Shown here: piece after piece, positions 27,864-35,589 of the stretch | How the letters are laid out: each line of letters starts with the position of its first letter | Position numbering within the stretch: position 1 is the stretch's first letter | DNA from: Brooklawnia propionicigenes | GTDB lineage: Bacteria; Actinomycetota; Actinomycetes; Propionibacteriales; Propionibacteriaceae | DNA length: 64,000 bases | NCBI RefSeq assembly: GCF_030297015.1 | Contig: NZ_AP028056.1 | Coordinates: 170,939 to 234,938 of the forward strand | Reading direction: 5' to 3' | Made by a program: the position numbers and the translations under genes | Notes under the pieces: model-generated | Told to the model about the DNA's origin: nothing | Databases searched by the model: none | Seen by the model: only the letters and a program-made list of their open reading frames with translations

Positions 27864-27936
27864 AGCGGACGACGGGATTCGAACCCGCGACCCTCACCTT
27901 GGCAAGGTGATGCTCTACCAACTGAGCCACGTCCGC
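27864..27936 (-). tRNA. tRNA-Gly (GCC)
   Basis: Acceptor GCGGACG/CGTCCGC with discriminator U73. The anticodon arm TCACC-TTGCCAA-GGTGA gives GCC. The D-arm is GGCTCAGTTGGTAGAGC and the T-arm GCGGGTTCGAATCCCGT. It is first in the minus-strand tRNA operon; its promoter should lie in 27937-28213, which has no gene. Confidence 0.95.
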
Positions 27937-28213
27937 ATATTCTGTTTCTCGCATCGTCTCGAGACTGTCTCTGCCTCGTTCAGGCGCATGGAAAACCATA
28001 GCCCACTCCCCCGTGCGATGCAAAACAAGTAGCCGCACGCCTTTTGGCGGTCGGTCTGCTGGCGGGGACGACGCCAACCAGCAGCTACCATTTCCGCACA
28101 CGCGAGACCCGCCGCGACCCATGAGCGGCGATTGGCTCGCCCTCCAGGCCGAGAATTGCGGGACCCGCGAATTGGCGTACCCGCCGCGGTTGAGATAAGG
28201 TAGGCGTCCGCAG

Positions 28214-28285
28214 GGGCGATTGGCGCAGTGGTAGCGCGCTTCGTTCACACCGAAGAGGTCACTGGTTCGAACCCAGTATCGCCCA
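28214..28285 (+). tRNA. tRNA-Val (CAC)
   Basis: Acceptor GGGCGAT/ATCGCCC, discriminator A. The anticodon arm CTTCG-TTCACAC-CGAAG gives CAC. Sequence is close to the divergent tRNA-Val(GAC), pointing to an old duplication. It is a single gene on the plus strand, divergent from the Gly-Cys-Val operon. Confidence 0.95.
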
Positions 28286-28755
28286 CCCTATTTAAAGGCC
28301 GTTTGACTAGGTGATAAACCCAGATCGAGCGGCCGAAACCTTTTCCCGTGCAGCCTTCATGCAAGATGGGTTCTAGCGGCGCCGCATCTGCTGGCCTACC
28401 GACATCTCCATCGTGTGCCGGTGAGTACGCGCCGCCTGATCGCCGGCATAGCTCCTTGCCGTGCAGTCCACGCACCGCAAAGCGGTTCACTTCTGCTGCC
28501 GCGACGCGAGCAGACTCACTGGCGGCGAGTGGGTGATGGACATCCCACAGGAAGGCCGGAAACCGAAAGATCTTCTGCCCAGACCCACACCCTCAATCGA
28601 TGAGTCAGTGGCAACCCCGGCAGTTTTTATTGCCATGCCGTCTCAAATAATGAGACTCAATTTGCCTTGAGGATGTCTCACGTCGCATCTTGTAGCTACG
28701 TGACGCGGCAAGGGCGCCGGGCCTTCAGCAGATGATGAGGAAGGGCAGGTAGCTG
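28286..28755. other. Gene-free interval with inverted GTCTCA motifs
   Basis: No credible gene is seen in this stretch between tRNA-Val and the CbiX-like gene. Near the right end lies GTCTCA-AATAA-TGAGAC (28640-28656), then CTCAA-6 bases-TTGAG (28656-28671), and a third motif copy ATGTCTCA at 28673-28680. Three half-sites within 41 bases, 75-115 bases before the next start, suggest an operator for an unknown regulator. The rest shows no repeats, RNA gene or clear promoter. Confidence 0.45.
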
Positions 28756-29556
28756 ATGAGCGCTCCGGCGTTAGTTCTCCTTGCGCAGGGCACGACAGAT
28801 TCTCGCGTCGAACAGGTGTATCACACCCTGCGCCACGAGCTGCAATCACAGCGGCCAACCATTTCCATCCACCTCGCGTTCGCCGACAGCTGCCCCCCAA
28901 CGGGCCCGCAGGTGATCGGGGCTCTCGCGAACCGGGGGGTCGACGAGGTCGTTCTCGTCCCGCTCGATCTGTCCCGGGTGTGCGGTCCGACCGACACGAT
29001 GGCCGGTGTACTGACCGCCGTCCGGCACCACCGCCCAGACGTGAAATCTGCCATGGCAAGGCCTATCGGCCCGGCCATCGAGCTGCTCAATGTGCTCGAC
29101 CTGCGGCTGCGCAATGCGCTCTCGACGGTGCACGCCACCGAGCTCGACGGACTGGTACTGCTCACTCCCACCTGGGGCGACACCCGTGGTGCCGGCCTGA
29201 TCGCACGTCGTGCTCGTCAGTGGGCAACCCACCACAAGCTACCGGTCCTGGTGGCGCACAGTGACGGCTCAGGCCCGGATGTGGCTGCCGCGATCGCCAG
29301 CCTGCGCCACATCGGGCGACGTAACATCGCGGTCGGCTCGTTGTTCATCTCCCCCACCGAGTTGTACCGGCAGCAGGCCGAACTCGCGCTCGCCTCGGGC
29401 GCGCTCGCTGTCAGTGCTCCGCTGGGCGCCGATCCCCTGCTCGGCGAGTTGGCGATGGCTCGCTACTCATTCGCCGCGATGGAACTGCTGGACGACGTGA
29501 CCATTTCGCAGACCGACGAGGCCGACCTCGAAGCCTCGGCCAGCCAGGCCCTCTGA
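28756..29556 (+). CDS. CbiX/sirohydrochlorin chelatase-like protein, active site altered
   Basis: A 266-aa protein of the class II chelatase fold, with two half-repeats. It opens with APALVLLAQGTTDSR, where functional CbiX/SirB enzymes have LVAHGSR: the metal-binding His is Gln. The second usual His (in PxFLxPGxH) is also absent, as the region reads VPLDLSRVCGPTDT. DRAFT of function: it probably does not chelate metal in the usual way, or uses other residues; a cobalt/iron insertase role cannot be assumed. ATG 28756 follows GGAAGGGCAGG. It ends 11 bases before the displaced ligD tail. Confidence 0.65.
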   Translation: MSAPALVLLAQGTTDSRVEQVYHTLRHELQSQRPTISIHLAFADSCPPTGPQVIGALANRGVDEVVLVPLDLSRVCGPTDTMAGVLTAVRHHRPDVKSAMARPIGPAIELLNVLDLRLRNALSTVHATELDGLVLLTPTWGDTRGAGLIARRARQWATHHKLPVLVAHSDGSGPDVAAAIASLRHIGRRNIAVGSLFISPTELYRQQAELALASGALAVSAPLGADPLLGELAMARYSFAAMELLDDVTISQTDEADLEASASQAL

Positions 29557-29567
29557 CCGCTCCGGGA

Positions 29568-29664
29568 TCAGCCGGATCCCTCGGTGGGCGGTGACGAGTA
29601 CTCGCTGTCTTCCCGCTTCTGCCTGCTCGGCTGCACCCGCGGCGGTTCGCCCGGCATCTTCGGG
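29568..29664 (-). pseudogene. Displaced 3' end of the LigD-polymerase gene
   Basis: On the minus strand this stretch reads PKMPGEPPRVQPSRQ and then KREDSEYSSPPTEGSG before a TGA. The first 15 residues are the same as near the end of the LigD-type protein encoded at 39494-40540. It is therefore the original last part of that gene, cut off when the 9.9-kb element entered. It has no start of its own. Confidence 0.85.
29620..29664. repeat. attL, 45-bp direct repeat
   Basis: The 45 bases from TGCCTGCTCGG to GGCATCTTCGGG are repeated without mismatch at 39510-39554. Bases just outside differ at once. This copy marks the left junction of the integrated element and is joined to the displaced ligD tail. 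Confidence 0.92.
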
Positions 29665-29772
29665 ATATCTACCCGCGCAACGTTGTGCCGACTAGGTAAC
29701 TCAGCGGCACACCGAGAAGCGCTGTGGCCCAAGATACCGGGCGAGTATTCGCCCAGAATGGGGCCAATCACC

Positions 29773-30267
29773 ATGAACTCCGTAATCGCAACTCAAGCTG
29801 TTGAGACACACCAGCCGCCTGTCCCCGTGTCGTCGTGGGCGACGCGCATCACCGATTGGGAAACCCGGAACGCCGGGAAGCTCTGGCAGTGCCGGCTCAT
29901 CGGTGAGCATCATGGCGCTGAAGTCGTTCAGTACGTGCAGGCGCACTGGTTCGGGCACTGGGTGTGGCACTACAGCACCTTGTTTGTGACTCGGCGCGGC
30001 CCGTCGTGCCCGGCGTGGTGCTCCGAGCACGCCAATACGATTCCCGACAGCGAGGAGCTGCAAGACGAGTGCATTCAGCACGCGCATCACGTCACGGTCG
30101 GGCCGGCCACCGTCGACCTGGACGCGGTCGAAGACCCGACGACCGGGCAGTTCAGCGAGGTGTCGATCACGACCCCGGATCGTCTCGGCCCGGTGACCGC
30201 GGCCACAGCACGCCAGGTCGCGGAGGCGCTGATGCAGGCCGCTGACCTGCTCGATGGGCGGCGATGA
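29773..30267 (+). CDS. DUF6907-like small protein of the element
   Basis: A 164-aa protein. The central GPSCPAWCSEHANTIPDSEELQDECIQHAHHVTVGP has the CPxWC-H...-H pattern of DUF6907 proteins, which are common on actinobacterial mobile elements, and the C-terminus TAATARQVAEALMQAADLL also fits. The Cys/His set could bind zinc. Function is unknown. ATG 29773 (GGGG nine bases upstream) or 29758 are possible starts. First gene inside attL, coupled to the next gene by ATGA at 30264. Confidence 0.6.
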   Translation: MNSVIATQAVETHQPPVPVSSWATRITDWETRNAGKLWQCRLIGEHHGAEVVQYVQAHWFGHWVWHYSTLFVTRRGPSCPAWCSEHANTIPDSEELQDECIQHAHHVTVGPATVDLDAVEDPTTGQFSEVSITTPDRLGPVTAATARQVAEALMQAADLLDGRR

Positions 30268-30683
30268 TCGTGGCAGCCGATAAGAAGCAGGCCGCTGTCG
30301 AGGTCCTGATGGATGTGAACTCGACGCCGGATTACTACATGAAGTGCGTGGTGAGTGAGACGCTCGAGCTGGCAGGGTTCACTGTTCAGACGTATCCCTA
30401 CAAGGCGTACCGTGCCGCCGTCGAGGACGGCCGTCCTCGGATCATCGTCCACTTCCACTCTGATCAGCGGCAGAAGGCCGTGGGGGTGTTCCTTGCGGTT
30501 GTGGTGGCCGAGCAGCTGCCGGGCGATTACATCAGCGTCAACTTCTCGCGGTCGACCTGGCGCGTACTTGATGAGGCTGAATGGCGGTTCGCGGCCGAAG
30601 AGAGGCCGGAGATGACGATCCGTAACAAGGTGCGGGACCTGGCCGACAAGTGGGCGGCGGCCCAGCGGGCTGAGGTGGCGTGA
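30264..30683 (+). CDS. Hypothetical protein of the element (139 aa)
   Basis: Not recognised. The 139-residue protein is alpha/beta in look, with YYMKCVVSETLELAGFTVQTYPYKAYRAA, then RIIVHFHSDQRQKAVGVFLAVVVAEQLPGDYISVNFSRSTWRVLDEAEWR. It has no signal peptide or membrane segment. Its start overlaps the DUF6907-like gene stop and its own stop overlaps the next ATG (TGATG), so the three rightward genes form one transcript. Confidence 0.65.
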   Translation: MIVAADKKQAAVEVLMDVNSTPDYYMKCVVSETLELAGFTVQTYPYKAYRAAVEDGRPRIIVHFHSDQRQKAVGVFLAVVVAEQLPGDYISVNFSRSTWRVLDEAEWRFAAEERPEMTIRNKVRDLADKWAAAQRAEVA

Positions 30684-30895
30684 TGAGCGACTTGTTTCGC
30701 ATTGTCGACCCGGAGAACTGGGACGTGTTCGTCACCGACAGTGAGCCGGTCGAGTACGTCAACCTCAAGGGCCTGGCGCAGCTGGTGAAGGGCTCGCCGC
30801 TGGGTATCGATCAGGCCATGCAAGCACTCCAAGACCAGGGCATGGACGGGGCTCTCGCGGCCCGGGTGTGGCTGGAACTAGCCGAATTGTCCTAG
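30683..30895 (+). CDS. Hypothetical small protein of the element (70 aa)
   Basis: Not recognised. A 70-aa acidic protein (LFRIVDPENWDVFVTDSEPVEYVNLKGLAQLVKG, then helices). GTG 30680 gives one extra residue. It is the last gene of the rightward three-gene unit, coupled to its predecessor and followed by a strong hairpin. Confidence 0.55.
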   Translation: MSDLFRIVDPENWDVFVTDSEPVEYVNLKGLAQLVKGSPLGIDQAMQALQDQGMDGALAARVWLELAELS

Positions 30896-30964
30896 ACATC
30901 CACGATGGTCCAGGGACCAGTGCCCTGGATCGTCGCGGGTGCCTAATTGGCAGATCTGCCAATA

Positions 30965-30991
30965 GCCCCCGTTTCACGAGAAACCGGGGGC
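30965..30991. terminator. Terminator-like hairpin after the rightward unit
   Basis: GCCCCCGTTTC-ACGA-GAAACCGGGGGC forms an 11-bp stem with one bulged C. It lies 69 bases after the 70-aa gene and two bases before the stop of the convergent 53-aa gene, so it can end both transcripts. No clear U-tract. Confidence 0.65.
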
Positions 30992-30992
30992 C

Positions 30993-31154
30993 TCAGCCGG
31001 CCGGGGATTCCAGCGCGGCGACGCGGGCAGCAAGGTCGGCCACGGCGGATTCGAGGGCGGCAAGGCGCTGCTCAACGACCGCTGGCGTGTGCTGCTCGGA
31101 CAGGCGGCCGTCTTCGCCGAGGTACGGCACATTGACCGTGCGCAGCTGGGTCAT
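30993..31154 (-). CDS. Small coiled-coil protein (53 aa)
   Basis: A 53-aa protein, too short for most gene lists. AGGAGG sits seven bases before ATG 31154, the best ribosome site in the element. The protein starts MTQLRTVNVPYLGEDGRLSE and then has heptad-like VEQRLAALESAVADLAARVAALE, predicting a coiled coil. Short coiled-coil proteins of this design occur near phage structural genes. It is the last minus-strand gene before the terminator. Confidence 0.6.
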   Translation of the reverse strand: MTQLRTVNVPYLGEDGRLSEQHTPAVVEQRLAALESAVADLAARVAALESPAG

Positions 31155-31183
31155 GGTTTCCTCCTGAACTCAATAAGGGTTGA

Positions 31184-31233
31184 GGGACTGCCCCTACACC
31201 GGGAAGGAGCCGAAACGGTGTAGGGGCAGTCCC
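31184..31233. terminator. 18-bp perfect hairpin between two small genes
   Basis: GGGACTGCCCCTACACCG (31184-31201) pairs perfectly with 31216-31233 across a 14-base loop GGAAGGAGCCGAAA. It separates the 83-aa and 53-aa minus-strand genes. It is probably a terminator, although no U-tract follows; an RNA-stability role is possible. Confidence 0.65.
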
Positions 31234-31315
31234 CCTGGCGGGTTCACCCATTCCCGCCAAGGTGGCCGGCGCCGCGCAATCACGGGTACGCGGGTCAGTC
31301 GCCAGGCCACCAGTC

Positions 31316-31567
31316 TTAGGCGCCAGCCTCGGCCTCGACCTCGGCTTCGAACTCGGTCAGTCGATCGGACGCGTCCTCCAGAGTGGCGAAGAGTTGAGAC
31401 CAGATCACTTTTCCGCACCAAAGGCGCTTCGCGGGTTTCGATGGCCAACTCTCGGCCAGTGTGAACGACCACGGCCGCCTGATGTTCTTGCGGGACTTCT
31501 TCAGCTTCAGACCGATCGCCTCGGCTCGGCGACGGACCTGCCGTTCGAACGAATCTGGTGTCGTCAT
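31316..31567 (-). CDS. Hypothetical small basic protein (83 aa)
   Basis: Not recognised. The 83-aa protein is basic at the N-terminal half (RQVRRRAEAIGLKLKKSRKNIRR) and acidic at the C-terminus (LTEFEAEVEAEAG). AAAGGAG stands at good distance before ATG 31567, so the start is firm. Position downstream of the capsid gene suggests a structural or packaging accessory of the element. The gap up to the capsid gene (31568-31829) holds an 8-bp inverted repeat GGCTGCTG/CAGCAGCC (31638-31677). Confidence 0.6.
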   Translation of the reverse strand: MTTPDSFERQVRRRAEAIGLKLKKSRKNIRRPWSFTLAESWPSKPAKRLWCGKVIWSQLFATLEDASDRLTEFEAEVEAEAGA

Positions 31568-31829
31568 GGTAGGAACTCCTTTGCTGTCTGACTTGCTTGA
31601 ATGTCACGAAACTCTGTGGTGCTGCGGAAGCCTAGCGGGCTGCTGACCAATGCCGATCTGAACGCCGGCCAGCAGCCATAACCACCGCAGGATCGAGCCT
31701 CACCCGCCTGAGCCCCATGTCCGGGAGCGATCCCCCAGACCTGTACGCAGCCGGAGCGCCAGCACCTTTACGGTAGGGCTTGGACCCGGGTGGAGGGGTC
31801 CCCCCTCGGTCGAGTTGGGGTCGAAGTGG

Positions 31830-32666
31830 TCAGGCCAGTTCGATCTTCTGGATCGCGGACGGGTGTGGGAAGAGGAACGTCACGCGCATGATGGCGCGGA
31901 CGGCGATCCGGTCGGAGCCGAAGTAGACGGAGCGGTCGACTTCGAGCGTGGTGCCTTCGCGGACTGCGAGGATGACGCGGTCTTGCGGGATCGACCACAC
32001 GGTTCCTGCGTCAACTGCGGGCGACGTCAGCAGTGGAACGCCGGCGATCTGGCGGCGCGTCGGCTGGGTCGGGTCGTTCCCGAGCAGCGGTTCGTTTGAG
32101 CCAGCAGCCTTCTTCACTTTCGCCATGAGCTCGGCGTCGGCCGGGTTCGCGACGAACGCGGTGATCGTGGCGCCAATGTTCGCGGCGGCGAAGATGGCAG
32201 ACACGAAGGGGTCGGTGTCCTTCCAGGCTGAGCCTGCGCTGATCGTGCCGACACCGGTCAGATCCTTGAGGCCGGCCGGCTGGATCGTGCTGGCCCCTCG
32301 GGTGCCGAAGAAGGCGGCGTCCAGCTGGCGGGCGATGTCCCGGGCTAGGCCCTCTCCTACCAGTTCGGCAGCCTCGGGGGTGGTGTCGTCGGCGAGCTCC
32401 CGGGAGAGGGAGGTCAGTCCGGCGAGCTTGTAGAAGGGGGAGGCGATCTCATCGAGCACGGGGGCGGAGGTGGTGATCTGCTCGCCTTCGGCCGTCCAGG
32501 CCGCGGACGGATCGGCGGCGACGATCGGCACCCTGTAGGCGGCGACATCACCGGTGTTGACGACGTGGGCGGCTTGGGCGGCGACGGACGTGGCGAGGGT
32601 GGGTTTGACGATGAGGTCGCCGATCTGCTCGGGCAGGAAGGCGGTATTGGCGTCGGTGGTCAACAT
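31830..32666 (-). CDS. Phage major capsid protein, HK97 fold
   Basis: A 278-aa capsid protein. The opening AFLPEQIGDLIVKPTLATSVAAQAAHVVNTG, then YRVPIVAADPSAAWTAEGEQI, LAGLTSLSRELADDT, and DAAFFGTRGASTIQPAGL follow the HK97 capsid pattern (E-loop, spine helix with the SRELADD segment, A-domain). The protein starts where mature HK97-type capsids start, so a cleaved delta domain is missing; a separate scaffold-like protein is encoded upstream. ATG 32666 has GGAG eight bases before. The presence of capsid but no tail genes is the main reason to call the element a satellite. Confidence 0.9.
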   Translation of the reverse strand: MLTTDANTAFLPEQIGDLIVKPTLATSVAAQAAHVVNTGDVAAYRVPIVAADPSAAWTAEGEQITTSAPVLDEIASPFYKLAGLTSLSRELADDTTPEAAELVGEGLARDIARQLDAAFFGTRGASTIQPAGLKDLTGVGTISAGSAWKDTDPFVSAIFAAANIGATITAFVANPADAELMAKVKKAAGSNEPLLGNDPTQPTRRQIAGVPLLTSPAVDAGTVWSIPQDRVILAVREGTTLEVDRSVYFGSDRIAVRAIMRVTFLFPHPSAIQKIELA

Positions 32667-32789
32667 TGTTTGAACTCCAGTGGATTGTGCGCGGGTCAGC
32701 GCGGTGAGGGGATTGATGGGTTAGACGGCCGCGCCTGGCGTCCTGTCGAGTGGCCCTCCGGGGGTCTCCACTGCTTGGTGGGCGGGCAA

Positions 32790-32835
32790 CCGGGCCCGGC
32801 TTCCACTAGCGGTTCTAGTGTAGCACCGGGCCCGG
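32790..32835. promoter_or_regulatory. Composite hairpin between scaffold-like and capsid genes
   Basis: Two identical 10-bp self-complementary blocks CCGGGCCCGG (32790-32799 and 32826-32835) flank a CACTAG-CGGTT-CTAGTG hairpin (32804-32820). The whole can fold as one 46-base hairpin with a small internal bulge. It lies in the 181-bp gap upstream of the capsid gene and may set the ratio of scaffold to capsid message. No U-tract. Confidence 0.6.
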
Positions 32836-32847
32836 ACAGTCCGCTTG

Positions 32848-33297
32848 TCAGCGGTGTTTCAGTGCGGCCGACCAGCTGGTTTCCGTGTCTTCGCCGCGGA
32901 TGGGTGTCCCGTTGTTCCCGGCCACACCGGTCGGGTTGGTGGCTTGGGCACCCTGGGTGATCCCGAAGGTGGTTCGGGTTTCGTCGATGGCCTGGGTGAC
33001 GGCTGTCGTGTCGACGGTTCCGTCATCGGTGAGCAGGTCGGCGAGGGTGACCCCGGTGGCCCACAGTGCGGCTGGTTTCAGCCGTGCCTCGACCGCCAGT
33101 TGGTCGATCTGGGCGCGTTGGAATCCTGCGAGTCTGCCCGCAATCTGGTCGCGTTCTTGGACGATCTGGTCACGCTCGGCTTCGGCGGCGCGGAGCCGTT
33201 CACGGTATCCGGCGGCTTCCTTACGGGCTTTCGCGAGCTGGCCACCGTCGTCTGGAGTGGTGGCGACCGCTGGGGTTTCGGCGGGTTGTTCACTCAT
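32848..33297 (-). CDS. Phage scaffolding-like protein
   Basis: A 149-aa protein with a central coiled coil (QLAKARKEAAGYRERLRAAEAERDQIVQERDQIAGRL) and a C-terminal part LKPAALWATGVTLADLLTDDGTVDTTAVTQAID, the layout of actinophage scaffold proteins placed just before capsid genes. ATG 33297 has AAGGAG at seven bases and overlaps the stop of the 71-aa gene. A 13-codon longer frame exists but lacks a ribosome site. Assignment rests on layout and position. Confidence 0.7.
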   Translation of the reverse strand: MSEQPAETPAVATTPDDGGQLAKARKEAAGYRERLRAAEAERDQIVQERDQIAGRLAGFQRAQIDQLAVEARLKPAALWATGVTLADLLTDDGTVDTTAVTQAIDETRTTFGITQGAQATNPTGVAGNNGTPIRGEDTETSWSAALKHR

Positions 33298-33505
33298 GAG
33301 CGGTCTCCTTGGACTTGGCTTCCACGTCGGCGACAATCCGCCGGGCGCCGATGTTGGCGAGCTCGTTGACGCCGTGATCGAGCTGCTGGAGGCTGTGGTG
33401 GATCGCCGACAATTCGGCGTCGTTGAATTCGCACAGCCGGCCGGACAGCCTTTGCAGGTTGTTCGTCAGATGCCAGATCGTCATCGAGATATCGGTGGTG
33501 CACAT
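33290..33505 (-). CDS. Hypothetical small helical protein (71 aa)
   Basis: Not recognised. A 71-aa protein, mostly helical, (LTNNLQRLSGRLCEFNDAELSAIHHSLQQLDHGVNELAN) with mixed charge. AAAAAGGAG precedes ATG 33505. It overlaps the scaffold-like gene start (ATGA) and follows the IS-split gene by 13 bases, so it belongs to the structural transcript. Confidence 0.6.
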   Translation of the reverse strand: MCTTDISMTIWHLTNNLQRLSGRLCEFNDAELSAIHHSLQQLDHGVNELANIGARRIVADVEAKSKETAHE

Positions 33506-34179
33506 TGTCTTCTCCTTTTTATTTGTCCCGCGCCGGTGATGTCGCGGTGGTCTTGGTTGGGGTTGCGAGGGTCTTCGCGGCCGACTTGTACAGCTTGGTT
33601 CTGCGGTCGACGGGCGTCAGGCGCCCGCGGTCATCCCACAGCTCGATAGCCTCGATCGGGTTCAGAGCGTCTGGCCGGATGAACGCGAACTCGTCAACGT
33701 AGGATTCTGCGCACACCCGATCTAGTAGCGACAATCCGGGCATAGACCTGTACTTCTCGCTTTGCGGGTTCTGTGCTCGAACGAACAGCTGGAGGCCCGC
33801 GCGCGTGACGGTTTCGGCGTCCATCGTGGTACGAAACACGCCTCCCGTGCCAGCGAGCTTCTGCTGAAATCCACGGATCTCATCCCTCGCGTGAAACCAA
33901 CCCATTGCCCGGCTGTTCGACACGCCCATCAGGTGAGCCAGGCATTTCATGTAGGTCATGCCAGGCGTCTTCAGCTGCAGGTTTTCGGGCACAAAAAACG
34001 TGAAATTGCCTGCGTATGCTCGGGCGTACGGGAGGCTGGTTGTCCAGAACGAGTGCCGAGCAGCGTCAATGTGCGTACCGCGGTAGAGGGTGATCGGAAA
34101 ACTAAACGGGTAGTCCTCCAGCCACCAGAGATCGATGCCCCATCGGCCGTCTACTTCGGCTTCGACCTCGAACGCCAGC

Positions 34180-34189
34180 GGCCGGGGGT
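34180..34189. repeat. 10-bp target duplication, left copy
   Basis: GGCCGGGGGT here and at 35496-35505 flank the insertion sequence directly. The duplication length fits ISAs1-family elements and shows a simple transposition event. Confidence 0.9.
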
Positions 34190-35495
34190 CAGGGCCCCGG
34201 AAAGGTCGGTTGATGGGCCTGTGACTTGGGAGAACGTGGGGGTGTGACCGGCGTGGCGTGTGGGACGGGTGTGGCCTGTGGGGCTGGGATGGGAGTTGCC
34301 ATACAACCTTCCCCGACCCAGGACCACACCCGCCGATGCCATCTTCCCCGACAGTCGGCGCGAGCAGGATCGAACGCGCCGGTGACCTGATGACCGCCTT
34401 GAACCATGTTCCCGATCCCCGAGACCCACGCGGGGTCCGCTACCCGCTGGCCGGGATGCTCGCCGTCGCAGTGTGTGCGGTGCTCGCCGGAGCGCGCTCG
34501 TTCGCAGCGATCGGGGACTGGGCGCTGGATCTCGACGCTGGGCACCTGGACCGGCTCGACTTGGAACGCGCGCCGGTGGAGTCCACACTGCGCAAACTGT
34601 TCGCCCGGATCGACGCGGCCGCTCTGGATGCTGCGCTGGCGGTGTTCGCCTGGTGCCGGGTCCGCCACATCGCAGGCCGTCGGGTTGTCGCGATCGACGG
34701 CAAGACGGTGCGGGGTGCACGCTCCAAAGCGGGCAGCGCACCGCATCTGATTGCCGCACTCGACCACGCCACAGGCGTCGTGCTCGGCCAGCACGCGGTC
34801 GAGGCGAAGAGCAATGAGATCCCTGCGGTGCGGGATCTGCTCGCCGGCTTTGACCCGGCTGACTTGGCCGGATGCGTGATCACAGCCGATGCGATGCACA
34901 CCCAAGACGACACCGCCAAGGCCATCATCGCTGCCGGCGCGGACTATGTGTTCACCGTCAAGGCCAACCGCCCCACCCTGCTGGCAGCGCTCAAAGCGCT
35001 GCCCTGGAACAAGGTGCCCGTCGGATCGACCTCGACCCAGCACGGCCACGGCAGGCGCGCCACGCGAACCATCAAGGTCATTGAGACGCCCACCCTGCCC
35101 GGCTGGCCGGAGTTCACCGGCGCGGCCCAGGTCGCCCAGCTACGCCGCACAGTCACCAAGAACGGGAAGAAGACCGTCGAGGTGGTGTACCTGATCACCT
35201 CCGCCGACCATCACGACGCGCCACCGGCGACCCTGGCCGCCTGGGTCCAAGGGCACTGGTCGATCGAGAACGCCCTGCACTGGGTCCGCGACGTCACCTA
35301 CGACGAAGACCGCTCCCACGTCCGCACCGGCCACGCCGCCCATGTCATGGCCAGCCTGCGCAACACCGCGATCTCGATCCTGCGACTCACCGGCTGGGAC
35401 AACATCGCCACCGCCCTACGCCACCACGCCCGCAACCCCGAAAGAGCCATCACATGCGCCCTCACAAGCTGAAACAAGACCTTTCCGGGGCCCTG
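34190..35495 (+). mobile_element. ISAs1-family insertion sequence (1,306 bp)
   Basis: Terminal inverted repeats match over 18 bases: 34190-34207 (CAGGGCCCCGGAAAGGTC) and its complement at 35478-35495. A 10-bp direct repeat of the target flanks it. It contains one intact transposase gene, so it may still be mobile. It sits inside the phage-like element in reverse orientation to the split gene. No copy of it is elsewhere in the window. Confidence 0.93.
34336..35472 (+). CDS. ISAs1 family transposase
   Basis: A 378-aa DDE transposase. The N-terminal domain has IPDPRDPRG-like VPDPRDPRGVRYPLAGMLAVAVCAVLAGARSF, standard for this family. Catalytic regions are VAIDGKTVRGA (first Asp), ITADAMHTQ (second Asp) and GHWSIENALHWVRDVTYDEDRS with the Glu. 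ATG 34336 is preferred because homology begins there; a GTG at 34258 would add 26 residues of low quality. The frame is intact. Confidence 0.92.
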   Translation: MPSSPTVGASRIERAGDLMTALNHVPDPRDPRGVRYPLAGMLAVAVCAVLAGARSFAAIGDWALDLDAGHLDRLDLERAPVESTLRKLFARIDAAALDAALAVFAWCRVRHIAGRRVVAIDGKTVRGARSKAGSAPHLIAALDHATGVVLGQHAVEAKSNEIPAVRDLLAGFDPADLAGCVITADAMHTQDDTAKAIIAAGADYVFTVKANRPTLLAALKALPWNKVPVGSTSTQHGHGRRATRTIKVIETPTLPGWPEFTGAAQVAQLRRTVTKNGKKTVEVVYLITSADHHDAPPATLAAWVQGHWSIENALHWVRDVTYDEDRSHVRTGHAAHVMASLRNTAISILRLTGWDNIATALRHHARNPERAITCALTS

Positions 35496-35589
35496 GGCCG
35501 GGGGTAGTCGAGCAGCATGCCCTGTTTCTCGTAGTTCTCGAGCCGGTATACCTCCCAGCAGGCATCTATCAGCCGCCTCGTCTCGGCGC

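Noticed and set aside
27650..28285. A tRNA gene as attachment site of the 9.9-kb element
   Set aside because: The tRNAs are 1.3 kb away and intact; the repeated core lies in the ligD 3' end, not in any tRNA.
29620..29664. attL and attR repeats as a chance duplication of a coding motif
   Set aside because: 45 identical bases, an adjacent integrase, and a displaced gene tail in the right phase make chance very unlikely.
33519..33992. A stand-alone 157-aa gene starting at GTG 33992
   Set aside because: The frame is open upstream to the IS border and joins the other half exactly when the IS is removed; no ribosome site precedes 33992.
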